From Zygaena filipendulae (taxonomy: Eukaryota > Arthropoda > Insecta > Lepidoptera > Zygaenidae): DNA of 64,000 bases. Positions 25,356 to 37,400 of this stretch are shown one piece after another. The first letter of the stretch is position 1; each line of letters opens with the position of its first letter. The translations under genes and the position numbers were made by a program. The notes below the pieces were generated by a model. That model saw only the letters and a list, made by a program, of their open reading frames with translations. It was not told where the DNA came from and searched no databases. The stretch covers positions 6,470,501-6,534,500 of the forward strand of contig OU015669.1 in NCBI GenBank assembly GCA_907165275.2, written 5' to 3'.

Positions 25356-26938
25356 TTTTTTTTCAAATCATTTATTTTATAGAACATACATTTTTATTTA
25401 TAAAGATTATAATTTTGACTCCTCAGTGCCTATTCAAAAGAAACTTAACCGTTACCCATATTTTACTTTATTATTGTTAGTTGGTTTATTATTTAGGAAA
25501 AAAAAAGAATATCTACTTTACTTTGGGATTGTTTATAGTTTTAGATCACTGGGAGGTGTATCTTGTACCTAATGTTGAAATAAAAAATGACACTGTCACT
25601 ATTACAACATTTAGGATAATGATGATATTGTGATTGTACGAGAGGTTGGCATAAAACCTTTCGTCATACTTCTCTAAACTGCTGTTGGCACTGGGGGTAT
25701 TAGAATAGAAAGGTAGATAGGACGGATAGGAACGTTTACGTTTTCTGTACGATGATAGGAGAGGTGCCGCGTCCGCGATTAAAATAATATACCTTGCGGT
25801 TAGCTCACTGATGAAAATGCCGAAGTAATCTACCTTAAGTATATGCCTCTTTAAAAATAAAAGCGTCAGATTTAACATTGCGGCGACGGATTTTGTACCG
25901 CCGGTTCCGCAATTAGCATTCCGTGTGCTTAGATTTTCTTGTACTGCGAATTATTATGTTTTCATACATATTTTAAACATGAAACAACTACGCCTATATT
26001 GGTGTAATAAGACTAGGAAGACCGACCTGAATAAACGTGAGAAGGAAAGGAACAAAAGGAAAAGCAATTTAAGCTATTTAAATATAGCTATTTAAGAATA
26101 TAACCGATACATAAGCTGGAGTATTTTGTAAGTAATAAAAATTATACTCCTTAAATTCTTCCTAATAGATTGTTATAAAGTTTGACGATTTTTCGACAAA
26201 TTTTAAAGTATAGTGATTTTATTGCACGTGAAATTCAAAAATAACTGCTATATACGAGTAATACAACTTTTTTTTTTTGTAACTATACATTGACTCAAAT
26301 TTTCAGGTCGCCAATCGCCATTGCGTCACTTAAATTAGCAGACGTAATGACTATAGCGTCTGTTTGGTGCTAATCCACGCCATTTAGACACAATTTTGAT
26401 TTTGTACGTTTCCATAAGAACTCGTTATATAAGTTATACCTGCTGATAAGTTTTAATTTTTTTTTTTAAATGATTCATCTCATAAAAATATCGCATCAGC
26501 TAAAATTAATCTTGTAAAAACTAGATAGGTAAAGTGCATTGTCGAAATTATTTAACCAAATGAAGGCATTTATAATAATATTTATAGAAATATTTATTTA
26601 TAATATTTATAAACAAATATTTATATTATAATAATTTGGTTATTATTACCTATATGTTATAACGTTAAAATAACATCTACTTGGTTGGTAAGCTGATGCT
26701 GAGTTTAATTCCCACTACGTGTACTTATAACGTCACAAGTTCTTTTTCACCGTATCCAAAGAGTTCTAACTTAAAAAAATACCATTATTGCATGATTCTT
26801 GAACCTAATTATACAAACGAAATTCAAATCTAAAATTATTTGGTTACTTATTTAGCTATATGTTTTCAAAAATAGATCATGAGAAAAATATGTAATAGCA
26901 CCATTAAAACCAACATGGTAGGTACATATGTATCTACC

Positions 26939-27350
26939 GAGAATAATAATAATAATCCACTTCACAACACACAGATCTACTTGATCCCACAGTAAGCTAT
27001 TATTAGCTTGTGTCATGGAAACCAAGCATACTACATAGAATTACATATATATTGTACTAGCTGTGCCCCGCGGTTTCACCCGCGGTAAAATCGGAGTTCC
27101 CGCGGGAATTCCGGGATAAAAAGTACCCTATGTGTTAATCTGATGTATAAGCTATATTATTGTAAAGTTTCATTTCAATCAATTAAGTAGTTTTTGCATG
27201 AAAGAGTAACATCCATTTATAATATTAGTACGACTATAGGTAATAATTATATAAACACACCCAGACTGGAAAGTGGAACCTTGTGTTCATCAAACAAAGT
27301 GCACCCCATCGTGACCTACATCGCCAATCGCAATGATGGGCATAAATAGA
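26939..27350 (-). mobile_element. SINE copy split by a Helitron
   Basis: 26939-27055 matches the tail half of the 42170 SINE ('aatccacttcacaacacaca', 'tggaaaccaagca') and 27232-27350 its head half ('aacacacccagactggaaag'). The 176-bp Helitron at 27056 separates them. Confidence 0.75.
27056..27231 (-). mobile_element. Helitron-like element inserted in a SINE
   Basis: ACTAGCTGTGCCCCGCGGTT, hairpin CGCGGTTTCACCCGCG, 'cggagttcccgcgggaattc', 'agctatattattgtaaagtt', 5' end 'tttataatattagta'. Flanking SINE halves (26939-27055 and 27232-27350) are continuous in the copy at 42170-42450. Confidence 0.82.
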
Positions 27351-27436
27351 TTTTTCACACCACATGCTCGACAATGCCGAATTATATGTCATGTAAACCT
27401 TACCGAAAGCAAGACATTATATCTCTTGGCTTTAGC

Positions 27437-27473
27437 CGGGTTATAATGTTCTATTGAATTTCATTATAACCCG
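27437..27473. repeat. Short perfect inverted repeat
   Basis: CGGGTTATAATG and CATTATAACCCG, 12-bp arms around a 13-nt loop. Function unknown. Confidence 0.7.
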
Positions 27474-27725
27474 CTGGTCAATAATGTGATTTTCACTTTC
27501 ATAATTCTTATTGCTATGTCCATAACGTCTCATTTCGCTAAACAGAATGTGTTCTCAGCGGGCGCGGCCAACTCGATTTTCGAAGACCGAAGCCGTGGCC
27601 CACTAGATTCGCAGTGAGACGAACTTCATTTGTTTGTCAAATCGAGTAGGCCACGCCAGCTGAAAGAAGTGGCTATATAGGATCTACTAAGCCTGGTTTT
27701 TTATTGTCTCGCATTATGTGAGAAA

Positions 27726-27949
27726 AGTAGAGTATACACCACAGGGATAAAACTGTTTTTTTCTTGGGCGCTTGAATCCCTCACTGCACTCAGGACTCAA
27801 TCTTAATTCCCTCCCTTTGGTCGGGAATTAACTTATAACACCCTCGCTGCGCTCGGGAGTTAAATTTGGAGTCCTTCGTTATGTTCAGGATTCAATGTAG
27901 CGCCCGTGACATAAAACAGTGCTTTATCCCCTTGGTGTATAATCTACTA
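27726..27949. mobile_element. MITE carrying four diverged palindromic units
   Basis: About 35-bp imperfect terminal repeats (agtagagtatacaccacagg / complement of the 27913-27949 end). Inside are four successive units of about 32 bp starting near 27778, 27809, 27841 and 27873, each a variant of CCCTCGCTGCGCTCGGG followed by (a/t)(a/t)ttaa or attcaa. Confidence 0.72.
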
Positions 27950-28489
27950 TTATACCACCAGGTACAGTAGACACTCACTATAGGTACAGGTTTAATATAG
28001 TAATGAGCAAATCTTTTCTTATTAATTTACTTCTAAGGTTTTCTTAAAGATCATCTAAAGGTCAACAAAATAATTTCTTGTGTGTACTTAAACCTCTTTT
28101 TGCTTGCTTTAAACAAATTTCAATTAACCTAGGTCGGTTATAATAACATTAATTAAATAAGGATTTTACTCGTACTAGCAGCTCAAAGAAAATTCTCTTC
28201 CAGATCGCCAGAGACGAAACTGTAGGGTTTCCGATAGAATTTTTTGTTGGTAACCGAAGTATTAAGGGTAAATTTTTCGATGAAAACAAAGATTGGATGT
28301 ATTAGGATAAAAAAAATGTCTTTAAAAATAGGTATATCAAAGACATTATATTACATACTAATTTATAACGAGAATCAGAGTCATATGGGCTGTTTTAAAA
28401 GCAACGGATCTTCTAAATTTTCAATAGATTTTTTTATTGTTCTTGAACTAAGCAAAACTGAACAGAATGATAACAGAAATCAGCAGACC

Positions 28490-28721
28490 AGGGCCCTTAT
28501 TCAGTATGACCAACAACATTTCTTTCCCATAACGCGCTTCCAAAAACACATTCCCAAACGTACCAGGTGCCAAGTTATTACAAAAAAATATTCTGTATGC
28601 CATAAGAAACGTTGTAAATATGTTTTAATCAAGTTAAACTTTTTTGAGAACGAGGGAAACCCAGTTTTTGTAGCGCGGTATCCTTAACGCGCTGTGTTAT
28701 GATCATAGTGAACAAGGGCCT
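28490..28721. mobile_element. MITE with long imperfect terminal repeats
   Basis: Ends AGGGCCCTTATTCAGTATGA and, in complement, AGGCCCTTGTTCACTATGAT; similarity continues inward for about 60 bp to 'ata.cgcgct.caaaaac'. The 147-codon ORF crossing it (28244-28687) is explained by this element. Confidence 0.65.
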
Positions 28722-28859
28722 AGTTTACTTCGTATTTCTTTTTACCTAGAAATGCTGATTTTAAAATACTATATGGCTTACGTAGCGGGTAACACTTTTT
28801 GGGTCAATAAAACATTAAATTCTAAAGCATAGTAATCGCAAAGTGCGTTACTATATAGA

Positions 28860-29015
28860 TTTACATTGTTGTTGGCAACCCTGGCACTGACGTCACGACG
28901 CGCGTCATACTGCCCCGCCCACCTGTCGCGCGCCCTCTGCGTTAAGACATAATTGTGCGCGACTGCGCGTGCGATGCGCCGCCGCCCACGTGCTCGCTTC
29001 CCGTGGGGCGCCATT
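28860..29015. promoter_or_regulatory. CpG-rich island with CRE and E-box motifs in a dysfusion intron
   Basis: A GC-rich block within AT-rich intron. It contains TGACGTCA (28888-28895) and CACGTG (28987-28992) plus many CGCG. No coding pattern is visible on either strand. A regulatory role is inference only; a decayed GC-rich transposon is the alternative. Confidence 0.3.
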
Positions 29016-29355
29016 ATACGAATTGTGAAAAATTATAATAGTACTCGAGAATTCACTATTTAAAGGGGTTTGCTAATAGCCATGCCTAGAGGGGAAACGC
29101 ACTCGTAGGTATAAGGTACCGTTTGTAAGCAAACAAAAGCACTGTAGCAACCTAACAATGTGATCTTAAAAACGCAATAAATTATTTATATATTTTTAAA
29201 AGTTATTCACAAAATTATTTCTTGACAAGACCCCCGACACCTTATATAGGTATATCTATTGTTATTCAATTTGGATGCAGCACGTATACTAGATAACTAC
29301 ATAATTGTAAAAGAAATTTTCTTAATTCCTATATCCTATCGTTAAATACGGTAAC

Positions 29356-29512
29356 ACTAGCTGTTCCCCGCGGTTTCACCCGCAAAAATTTTGGAGATCC
29401 CGCGGGAATTCCAGGATAAAAAGTAAAATGCAAATTTCGTGATGATTGGTTCAGCCGTTAAGGCGTGAAAGCGTAACAAACAAACTCACTTTCGCATTTA
29501 TAATAGTAAGGA
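29356..29512 (-). mobile_element. Helitron-like element
   Basis: ACTAGCTGTTCCCCGCGGTT ... 'ggagatcccgcgggaattcc' ... 'gttcagccgttaaggcgtga' ... 'gcatttataatagtaagga'. Both ends are recognisable. Confidence 0.8.
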
Positions 29513-30617
29513 TACCTATATACAAGTGTAATATCACTTGGTCAGAATTTGGATTAAATCTGATAACCCGAATTAATTCATGTTTGAAGCCGTACACGTT
29601 TCATTTGGCATTGATCATATTTTTCTTAGTTTCCCTTTTCTAAAAAGCTTCTTTTGGGAGAAGGAAGGGAACTGGAACATATTAATTTTCCCTCCAATAT
29701 ATCGATTGTATATCGAATTATTTATTTTAAATAATGACTTCAAATCAATATTGATACAAATTCTCAAACAATGCAAGTTACGGTTTCTCACAACCGCATT
29801 TCAATACGCGGAGCGTTTAAATAAAGCCATTCGGCATTAGTAAATCTATACACATTCGTATTCGACGAATGAACATAAATAAATAAGCTCTGTAGCAAAA
29901 GCGTTCATTACTTACAGAATCTGTTTATTTTACAACATTAATACGGGCTCTGCGGTGGGGCCCATTGAATTTATCTTTATATCTCCCCGCGTTGCTTTCA
30001 CTCAACATTGGCTATATTTCGTTGTTTCCATTTAATTCTACATCATATTGTAATATCGGAATGGGTTCAGTATCGACCGTTACCTTAGCATTTAGATTGG
30101 CTGATGATATGGCAAATGATTGGTCCAGTTATGTCTGATTGTGAGATTTTGTTAGTGATCCGATATTTCTTACTCTGTTTATGTTATTGTTTTTATGCCG
30201 TTATTTCGGATTATCTATGAAGCATTCATTTATTATTTTTAGACCTATCAGATACATAATAACATGTTGCTGTCTAGGTATGTCATTTTCTCAAAACTTA
30301 TACAAAATTAAAATGATAGTGTATACTAAACTTATATTTTAATAGTGTCATTTGCTTGGAGTATTTGTGTTTATGTTTAGGGTAATTTAACCAAAGAGAC
30401 ACCATTTTTAGTGGTGGGGTGACGTCACGGACGCTTTAGGTCATCCACAAGTAACACAAGCTTTATATTACTACTACACAGCTCAGCTGTGACAGCTGGG
30501 TATGAGCCGTGCTCTTGTACCTTTAGCAGTACAGATCGAGTTCAAATACCGTTCAGTAGCTTTTTACAGGTTTTTTTTAGGTACAGATAGACTGTTTTTT
30601 TACTACTAATTAATATA

Positions 30618-30680
30618 GAAGAAGAAAAAAAAGAAAATGAGTTTATTGGTCAAAGCACAAAATAAAAAATGTATCAGTAG
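30618..30680 (-). repeat. Short retroelement 3' tail
   Basis: A/G-rich run then 'gagtttattggtcaaagcac', 'aaaataaaaaatg'; same tail motif as at 16281. Confidence 0.4.
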
Positions 30681-31368
30681 TGGATTCGTTATATTATTTT
30701 ATATAAATTTTACATAAAGATCAATAAAACCTCTAGTATTAAGTACCTATACACTTGTAGAAAAATTCGCTTTTGTGTACAAAGATACAAGATAATAACA
30801 CTTTCAATAGAATTAAAGTTCTAAATCAAAACAAAACTTTAAGTTTCTAATATTAAACGCTATATTATGTAGGTAAGCATTCTATGAACTGCTTTGCACA
30901 GTCTATAAATCATCAGCAAACCGAGATCACCCGCGTACATGCACAATTATTAACACACAACATTCTTCCCAGTACGAGCAGATACTTACTAACATACGTA
31001 ACTACCAACCAAATATAAACCAACACCGAAGCCTTGTAACTAAATGTTAAACAAACAATCTGGCCTCCGGATATGTAGATTAATGATGCAAGAAAGAAAG
31101 CAAAGCCGTTTAATTGTGTTATAAATGAACACAAGATTTGATTGATCGCAGCTTAACTTATAACATCGGTCCTCAACACTACATCAGAAGTGCATAATAC
31201 TGTGTACAAGTAGCTTGAAGTTCTGATGATGTATCGCTGCTATTAATATTATAATATTCTTTCTTCAAGGAACACGGTAAGTATTACTATCCTACTTACC
31301 TGCATGGTCGTATTAGTACCTGTTCTAAGCTTAACTTCTTTGCTTTAAGAAAATTATCAATATTTTAA

Positions 31369-31400
31369 AGTGTATGAAGCTAGTACTAGCTTCATACACT
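31369..31400. repeat. Perfect 32-bp palindrome
   Basis: AGTGTATGAAGCTAGT followed by its exact complement, no spacer; pairing continues with one mismatch to about 31363-31406. Confidence 0.85.
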
Positions 31401-32459
31401 CTAAAACGTTTCTTAATTACTAATTACTGCGGTCAAGCTTTGACCAAAAATTAATTAAATTATATCATCGAATGCTTTTTGTAAGACGATTAGGCTATCA
31501 CTTTGATTTTAAATCTGAATCTGTGTTTAGACTCAGTTTGTAGCATTGTTTTATTTGGATTTTTTAGGTACTTTAATCATAAACAAAAAATAGTGATGAT
31601 GTCTCGAGTTCATAAAACTTCTACACTACCTTTTCCTATACAAATAGCATGGGAATCTGCCTTCAACGCATTGTATCATTTAACTTAATGTATATTTTTA
31701 TTACCACATTGTTATCGACATTTAGCCACTCCATAACAATTGACATTATGAACAATAATGACATATAAACGCATACTTATATGAAATTCGGTTTCAGATT
31801 TTCCTTCAGAGACTAAAGGGCACAGTCACACAATGGTAAATGATATATAATGTGCTGGCAGTATTGCCTCGGGTACAGACGAAGAAATCGTACGCCTAAC
31901 TCTATATCCACCAAAGTAAAATGAGCCATCATTCCATCAATATCAATAGAAATAATATAGAGAAGCTAATAGCTGATGCAAAATTCAGAGGTCAAATAAT
32001 AATTGTCAATGTTATAAAGGGTTTAATAGTGAGTACCAATAAATCGGCACAGTTGTTAGCGCGACGAAAGAGCATTGTCTATGGGATTATCATTACATTG
32101 TTCAGTACGCATATTGAATTGTACGTTCTCTATTGTTTATGACGAGTTAAATGTATTTTTACAACGTGTGTGGTTGCGCGCCCTTTACTATATCCATGGT
32201 ATATCAATGCCATACTGCGTAGTGCGTAGAAGTCTGCATTAAAATCTATTATAATATTAGGTTTGGTTAGTACAAGTATTATTTTGACCTTTATCAAGTC
32301 TAGAATCTAGCTTCTAATATTATTCAAATATTAAAGCATATTTTCGAAAGAAATACTCGTAATTGTTAATTACAATATCATTAATACACATATAGATAAA
32401 TATTTCGGACGGAAAATTTAAATAGTTTAGCTAAAAATTACTAAGGCTTTTTATTTAAT

Positions 32460-32912
32460 ACTAGCTGACCCTTGCGGTTTCACCCGCGGTAACATCGGAG
32501 TTCCTGCGGGAATTCAGGGATAAAAGTACCCTATGGCACTCAGGATCACTTTAGCTTCCTATCTATAATAAGTAGATCCATAGATAACAACCTCACAAAC
32601 TCCGGAGTTCCCGCGGGAATTCCGGGATATAAAGTACCCTATATCACTCAGGATCACTGTAGCTTATTATAAGTGAAAGAATTTTTAAAATCGGTTAAGT
32701 AGATCCAGAGATAGCTTTTCCCCCGTGGGTTTACCCGCGGAAAATTCGGAGTTCCCGCGGGAATTCTGGAACAAAAAGTACCCTATGACACTCACGGTCA
32801 CTGTAGCTTTCTATAAGTGAAAGAATTTTTAAAATCGGTTCAGTAGATCCAGAGATTACCCCCTACAACGTCACAAACTCACAAACTTTTGCTCTTTATA
32901 ATATTAGTATAG
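32460..32912 (-). mobile_element. Tandem array of three Helitron-like units
   Basis: Three head-to-tail units, about 32460-32593, 32601-32714 and 32715-32912. Each has 'cggagttcc.gcgggaatt', 'aaagtaccctat', 'tcac(t/g)...tagctt' and 'agtagatccagagat' (diverged in the first). The first and third keep the CCGCGG-type hairpin; the middle starts inside the unit. Only the last keeps the 5' end 'tttataatattagta'. Confidence 0.8.
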
Positions 32913-33033
32913 ATCAAAAAATAAACAGTAGGTAGGCATAAATGTATAGGTGTAGGTAGGCACTGATAACGAAGCTGTATTAGCTTAATAAAGGTACCAA
33001 GATCATGATGAAAGGAATAGAAATCTTCACAAA

Positions 33034-33201
33034 TCCTTACTAGTATTATAAATGCGAAAGTGAGTTCATTTATTTGTTTGTTTGTTTGTTACGCTTTCAT
33101 GCCTCAATGGCTCAACGGGTACGGACATAGGGTACTTTTTATCCCGAAATTCCCGAGGGAATTTCAAAATTACCGTGGGCGAAACCGCGGGGAACAGCTA
33201 G
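33034..33201 (+). mobile_element. Helitron-like element with intact termini
   Basis: Begins TCCTTACTAGTATTATAAATG after A and ends GGAACAGCTAG before T, the A|T placement of Helitrons. Hairpin 'cgtgggcgaaaccgcgg' lies about 9 nt before CTAG. A (TTTG)n tract lies inside. Confidence 0.85.
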
Positions 33202-33801
33202 TAAAATTATAAAGAGATTTATAAGTCGAACTAGATCGTTGACGCCCGTTTTGTGGGCGGTATGGTTGCATATAAATAATACTCGAACGTAATTTTTCAA
33301 TAAATTATCATACATTTTGAGCATAGTTATTTTTATCGGGACACTCCCACGCAACAATTTGCTCTATAAACGGCATATTAACGAGCTCGCATTGTTTTTA
33401 ACTAGATATTTGAATTAAGTACTTACTGCCTCTAAATTCTTATCATTAATCTTAATTGCAGAATAACATTAAAATATTACTCTCAGGTTGAGGTCAAGTC
33501 TATCGAAAATGAACTTTATCTATCTATAATTAGAGTATAATACGGTATTTTTACAGATAATAATAGCTCAATATCGATCATTACATTACGGAGCTCATAA
33601 GAACGGTATCGTGGGAATGCAACCATTCGATGAGTTATGGCTATCGAATGAGATGGATTTTGGATAAATATTATCAATATATCTACAATCGATCGATAAA
33701 ATTAAGTTTGTATGCTAGTTATTCTTTTGACTATTGTGAAGAACTACTTACTATTTCAATAATATAATATAAGAGTTTTTTTTTCAACACACGGGTTTGA
33801 T

Positions 33802-33804
<3 letters not shown>

Positions 33805-33861
<57 letters not shown>
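33805..33861. repeat. Run of 57 T
   Basis: Uninterrupted T homopolymer followed by 'attaaaaaccaataagtac', 'aaaatac'. In complement this is a 3' tail motif plus poly(A), so probably the poly(A) end of a minus-strand retroposed copy extending to about 33970. Confidence 0.7.
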
Positions 33862-33863
<2 letters not shown>

Positions 33864-34532
33864 TAAAAACCAATAAGTACAAAATACAAAAATTCACATA
33901 TTTCCAGTGCAACAAAAACCAAATTTGGTTTGTCTGTGCACTGCGACGGTTTGAGGCTAAATTTACATTATTCTCTGTGTATAAATTAAATTATTTAGTA
34001 ATTGATTTAGTATCATAATATTTCGAGAGTATCATAAATTTACTGACTCATAAGAACCTATTACTATCTACATTATATTGGTCGCCCTTAACTACCTAGG
34101 TTAATTGTTATAGGGCTATGCAGTTTTGGCAAAGATGACATGTGTCATTCTAGTAATTTTGTGGTTAGAGCCGTGTTCGACAACTACAACTCTGGCAATG
34201 ATTTATATGCTGAAGTCCCATGCAACTGCTGCACTATGCTATCTACCTATAAATCTGTCCATTTTAAGGTTACACAATCTATTTTAAGTTAGTTCTAAGA
34301 AAATTTGTAATTTCTTTTTTCCTTTTTTGGTGTACAATAATAATAATAATAATGAATCTATCAATATTTTTAAACATTGCCTAAAAAGAGATGAAATACA
34401 TATACCTACCTACTTATTTAGTACGGGGGGTCACTTTAAAAGAAATGTTAAGTTTATCAACTATGTGCTGACCTAATTTTATCCATTTGAAAAGTGTTCA
34501 AAATATTATTGCACCAACAGATTTTACTAAGC

Positions 34533-34815
34533 ACTAGCAGTGCCCCGCGGTTTCACCCGCGTGAGTTTCGGAATTCCCGCATAGGAAGTCCAAAGTAGCC
34601 TAATTTACTTATAACATCAGGTAATTAGCAAGTCCCGTCAAAATCAGTCCAACCGTTTCGTAGATTCACCCGCGTGAGTTTCGGAATTCCAAAATTCTTT
34701 TATATTTTTCTTCTTACAATAAAAAACACAATAAAAAAAGAGTTAGCGAAATTGGTCTAGCCATTCACGCCTGATACCGTGGCCAAGGGAAATAGCCATT
34801 TATTTTTATATATGT
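34533..34815 (-). mobile_element. Helitron-like element, fourth subfamily
   Basis: ACTAGCAGTGCCCCGCGGTT, then 'cacccgcgtgagtttcggaa' occurring twice (34555 and 34668), 'ccgtcaaaatcagtccaacc' and 'gaaattggtctagcc'. The 3' half matches the copy at 62877. Confidence 0.7.
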
Positions 34816-35417
34816 ATTTTAAACATAATATGTTCTCGTATAGGTAAGTTGTAAGTTGTGACTCAAGTCACTTCGCATTATTTTTATAACTGTGACTCAA
34901 GTCATTCTACAGATTGATCTGCGAGTGCCTCATCATTGACATCGGTTGCCTCTCACAAAATCACAAGGGACCAATCAAAATCAAATCACAGGCGCATCTG
35001 AGCGGGAACATTGGAAAACAGAGCACCTACGTACAGTCAATCTTTGATGATAGGTACCTTCCACAATTCCACAATCAAAAAACAACTTTATATTGTTATC
35101 GTATAGAATTGAAATTTATTTATCCTCGCGACAAATGGGAACTACAATTTGTTATTACGTAACAACTATATGTAACGTCATGTGCCGCGATAAGATAAGA
35201 TAAATTTGGTTCAGCGGTGATACGGCTATGTGCCAACACTGCGTGATGGTTATTAATCATAATTTGAACATATTGAGTGGCTATCATTATGTGTGCTATT
35301 ATATCTGTGGTAGCGACGATTCACACGGACACACCGCCAAAACACACTAATTTACAGGATGTTTTTTTTTAAACGATAAAACACCGTAAATTGAATTATT
35401 ATAAATATTTTAGAATT

Positions 35418-35611
35418 TGTTGTTCACCGCGTGAACCCACGTTTATATCGAAGTTCCTGTGGGAATTCTAGCGTAAAAGTACCTTAAGTCCTTTTCTGTA
35501 CACCTGAAACGTGTACACAAAATTGTAGTGATTAAGGCGTGAAAGCGTAACAAACTAACAAACAAATTAGCTGACATTTGTACTTATATACTATACTATA
35601 CTTTGTAAGGA
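35418..35611 (-). mobile_element. Degraded Helitron-like element
   Basis: 'tgttcaccgcgtgaacccac', 'cgaagttcctgtgggaattc', 'aaggcgtgaaagcgtaacaa' and 'ctttgtaaggat'; the CTAG terminus is lost. Confidence 0.6.
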
Positions 35612-35711
35612 TTCATATTTATTTTGGAGTATTGTTGTACGTCATATTTAGCACGAGCACGGGTAACGAAAGCTCACTTTACGGGTGAGCGTTGGTTAAA
35701 AACGTACACAG

Positions 35712-36090
35712 ATCTAGACACGCCGGTAGCGTGTCAAGCCAAAGTTCTGAAACTGACAGAACTGGCGAGCCGCACCGTGTGTAATATTACACGAACCATT
35801 TGGAGCCACTTTTCACCCCTCCATATTTCAAAAACTATTTAACATAAACATGTCAAATTTGGCTTATGTATTAAGACTCGCGAGATAAACATGTGCTCCA
35901 AATTTCATAAGCACACCTCAAACGGGCTTTTAGATATTAACGTCCAAAAATCGTGATTTTTATCACTGACTGACCTATAGACCAAAATTATAACCGACTT
36001 CCAGATGACCTAGGAACTTGATATTTGGCATCGAGGTAGACTTTTAGGCGTAAACAAAGGGAAAAATCTGAAAACTGGAAAAACTTAAAA
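35712..36090 (+). repeat. Dispersed repeat 'TCTAGACACG', copy 1
   Basis: Contains 'ggtagcgtgtcaagcc', 'cagaactggcgagccgcacc', 'gtgtgtaatattacacgaac' and further on 'ataaccgacttccagatgac'. The first 130 bp recur at 37868 and 38240. Family not named. Confidence 0.65.
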
Positions 36091-36640
36091 AAAAAAGATA
36101 ATTATCAATATCTTCAGTTTTTAGGTATATCCTTATCAAGAAGGTAATATAACAAAGTCGAGTATTGAAGTATATAACTGGCTAATCAAAATTTTGAAGT
36201 ATTCTTAATGATGTATTTTACGTCACTCCATTAAACTGAGTCAAACATTGACAATGAGTCAAACTTTCGTTATCAACACGAATTTTTCTATGGTTTATAC
36301 GTATAAAACTAGCTATTCTCAAGTTAAAAGTAAATCAGCGTTTGTTTTACGTACGACGTAATACGTATATAATTCATGAATATCTGTGAATATTTTCATC
36401 AGTTCACGCAAATATCCATTACATATTATTCACATTTGACAAAGAAAGTTCTGTATGTAAAAATGATGAATAAATAATTCTTTTTCAAGAATAAAACTGC
36501 TTCTGGATAGAGACGGTTATTTGGCTCTTTTGTCCGCCTACAAGTGCGACGTATAATCCTCGAACAGAAACTGTACAGGTACTGTCTAGATGATTTTGAC
36601 TCCAATATAGAGATATACATGTAGGCGAGTTTCCTGAGTG

Positions 36641-36725
36641 ACATAGGGTAGGGTAGGGGTTTTTATCCCGGAATTACTAAGGAAACTCCAAAATTAGCGC
36701 GGGTGAAACAGCGGGCAACAGCTAG
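36641..36725 (+). mobile_element. 3' end of a Helitron-like element
   Basis: 'tttttatcccggaatta', 'gcgggtgaaacagcgggcaa', CAGCTAG before T. The 5' part is not present. Confidence 0.6.
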
Positions 36726-36772
36726 TGTGAAATAAAATTGTGTATTGTGCAATAAATTTTTGACCTCCTCAA

Positions 36773-37009
36773 AAATTTCAGGCTGCGACAGTACAGAAGA
36801 ATCTCGTTACATTAACGGCATAATCCAGCAATTCTTCTCACTTGGAATGGCAACATGGATTTAAAAGGCAGCTGTATAATTGCAGTCATGTACACTGTGC
36901 AAGATTTAGCCGATATAGGCAAAGTTATGGAAGATGCTTCAATAGCTGCGATTCTACTTCGACTTCTAGGAGGCTTGAGTCCTCAATATGCTCCTTTATG
37001 CGTATGGTG
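36773..37009 (+). pseudogene. Possible copia-type gag fossil
   Basis: Two short open pieces in different frames: GCDSTEESRYINGIIQQF (stop at 36861) and, from ATG 36856, MDLKGSCIIAV then TVQDLADIGKVMEDASIAAI, LLRLLGGLSPQYAPLCVW. 'L.DIGK...D...AA.LL.GLSP.Y.PL' recalls the copia gag (UBN2-type) domain. Short and frame-broken, so tentative. Confidence 0.4.
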
Positions 37010-37400
37010 ACGTAATATATCGTGCTACTGGAGTTTGTTGCGCACTTGCGCAGCTTTTTCTCTTCAGCCATAGCGCTAGGAAGCTGTGAAGGTTGGATAT
37101 TTTATGGGTGCTGGCTTCTGTCATAATAACTGTAATTTTATTGACGTCAATAAGATACACATTATTGGCCAAATTTGATTAAACGATTTGACTATGACTT
37201 TGATTTTGACTTGTCGCAAAAGAACTGATGAAGTGTAGTCCGATCTCTTTTATCATTTTAGAAATAAAAAATAGTGTCACTTGGTTGTCTTGTAGATGAT
37301 ACGAAGTTCACCGGGTCTTCTAGTATATTCTTTTAGTGTCGTCTTCGTCTTGATCGTCTTAAATATTAATTATTTACTACGTAGGTACCTACATTGTACA

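Noticed and set aside
26560..26640. AT-rich apparent inverted repeat (ttataataatattt...)
   Set aside because: Low-complexity A/T sequence pairs easily by chance; arms are not clearly bounded.
28244..28687. 147-codon plus-strand ORF with a K/C-rich end
   Set aside because: Its 3' half lies in a MITE with about 60-bp terminal repeats and the 5' half has no coding character.
28778..29014. 78-codon minus-strand ORF rich in Arg/Ala
   Set aside because: Composition is a by-product of the CpG-rich island; no domain, splice site or conservation evidence.
33797..34018. 73-codon ORF starting with a poly-Phe run
   Set aside because: Translation of a 57-T homopolymer.
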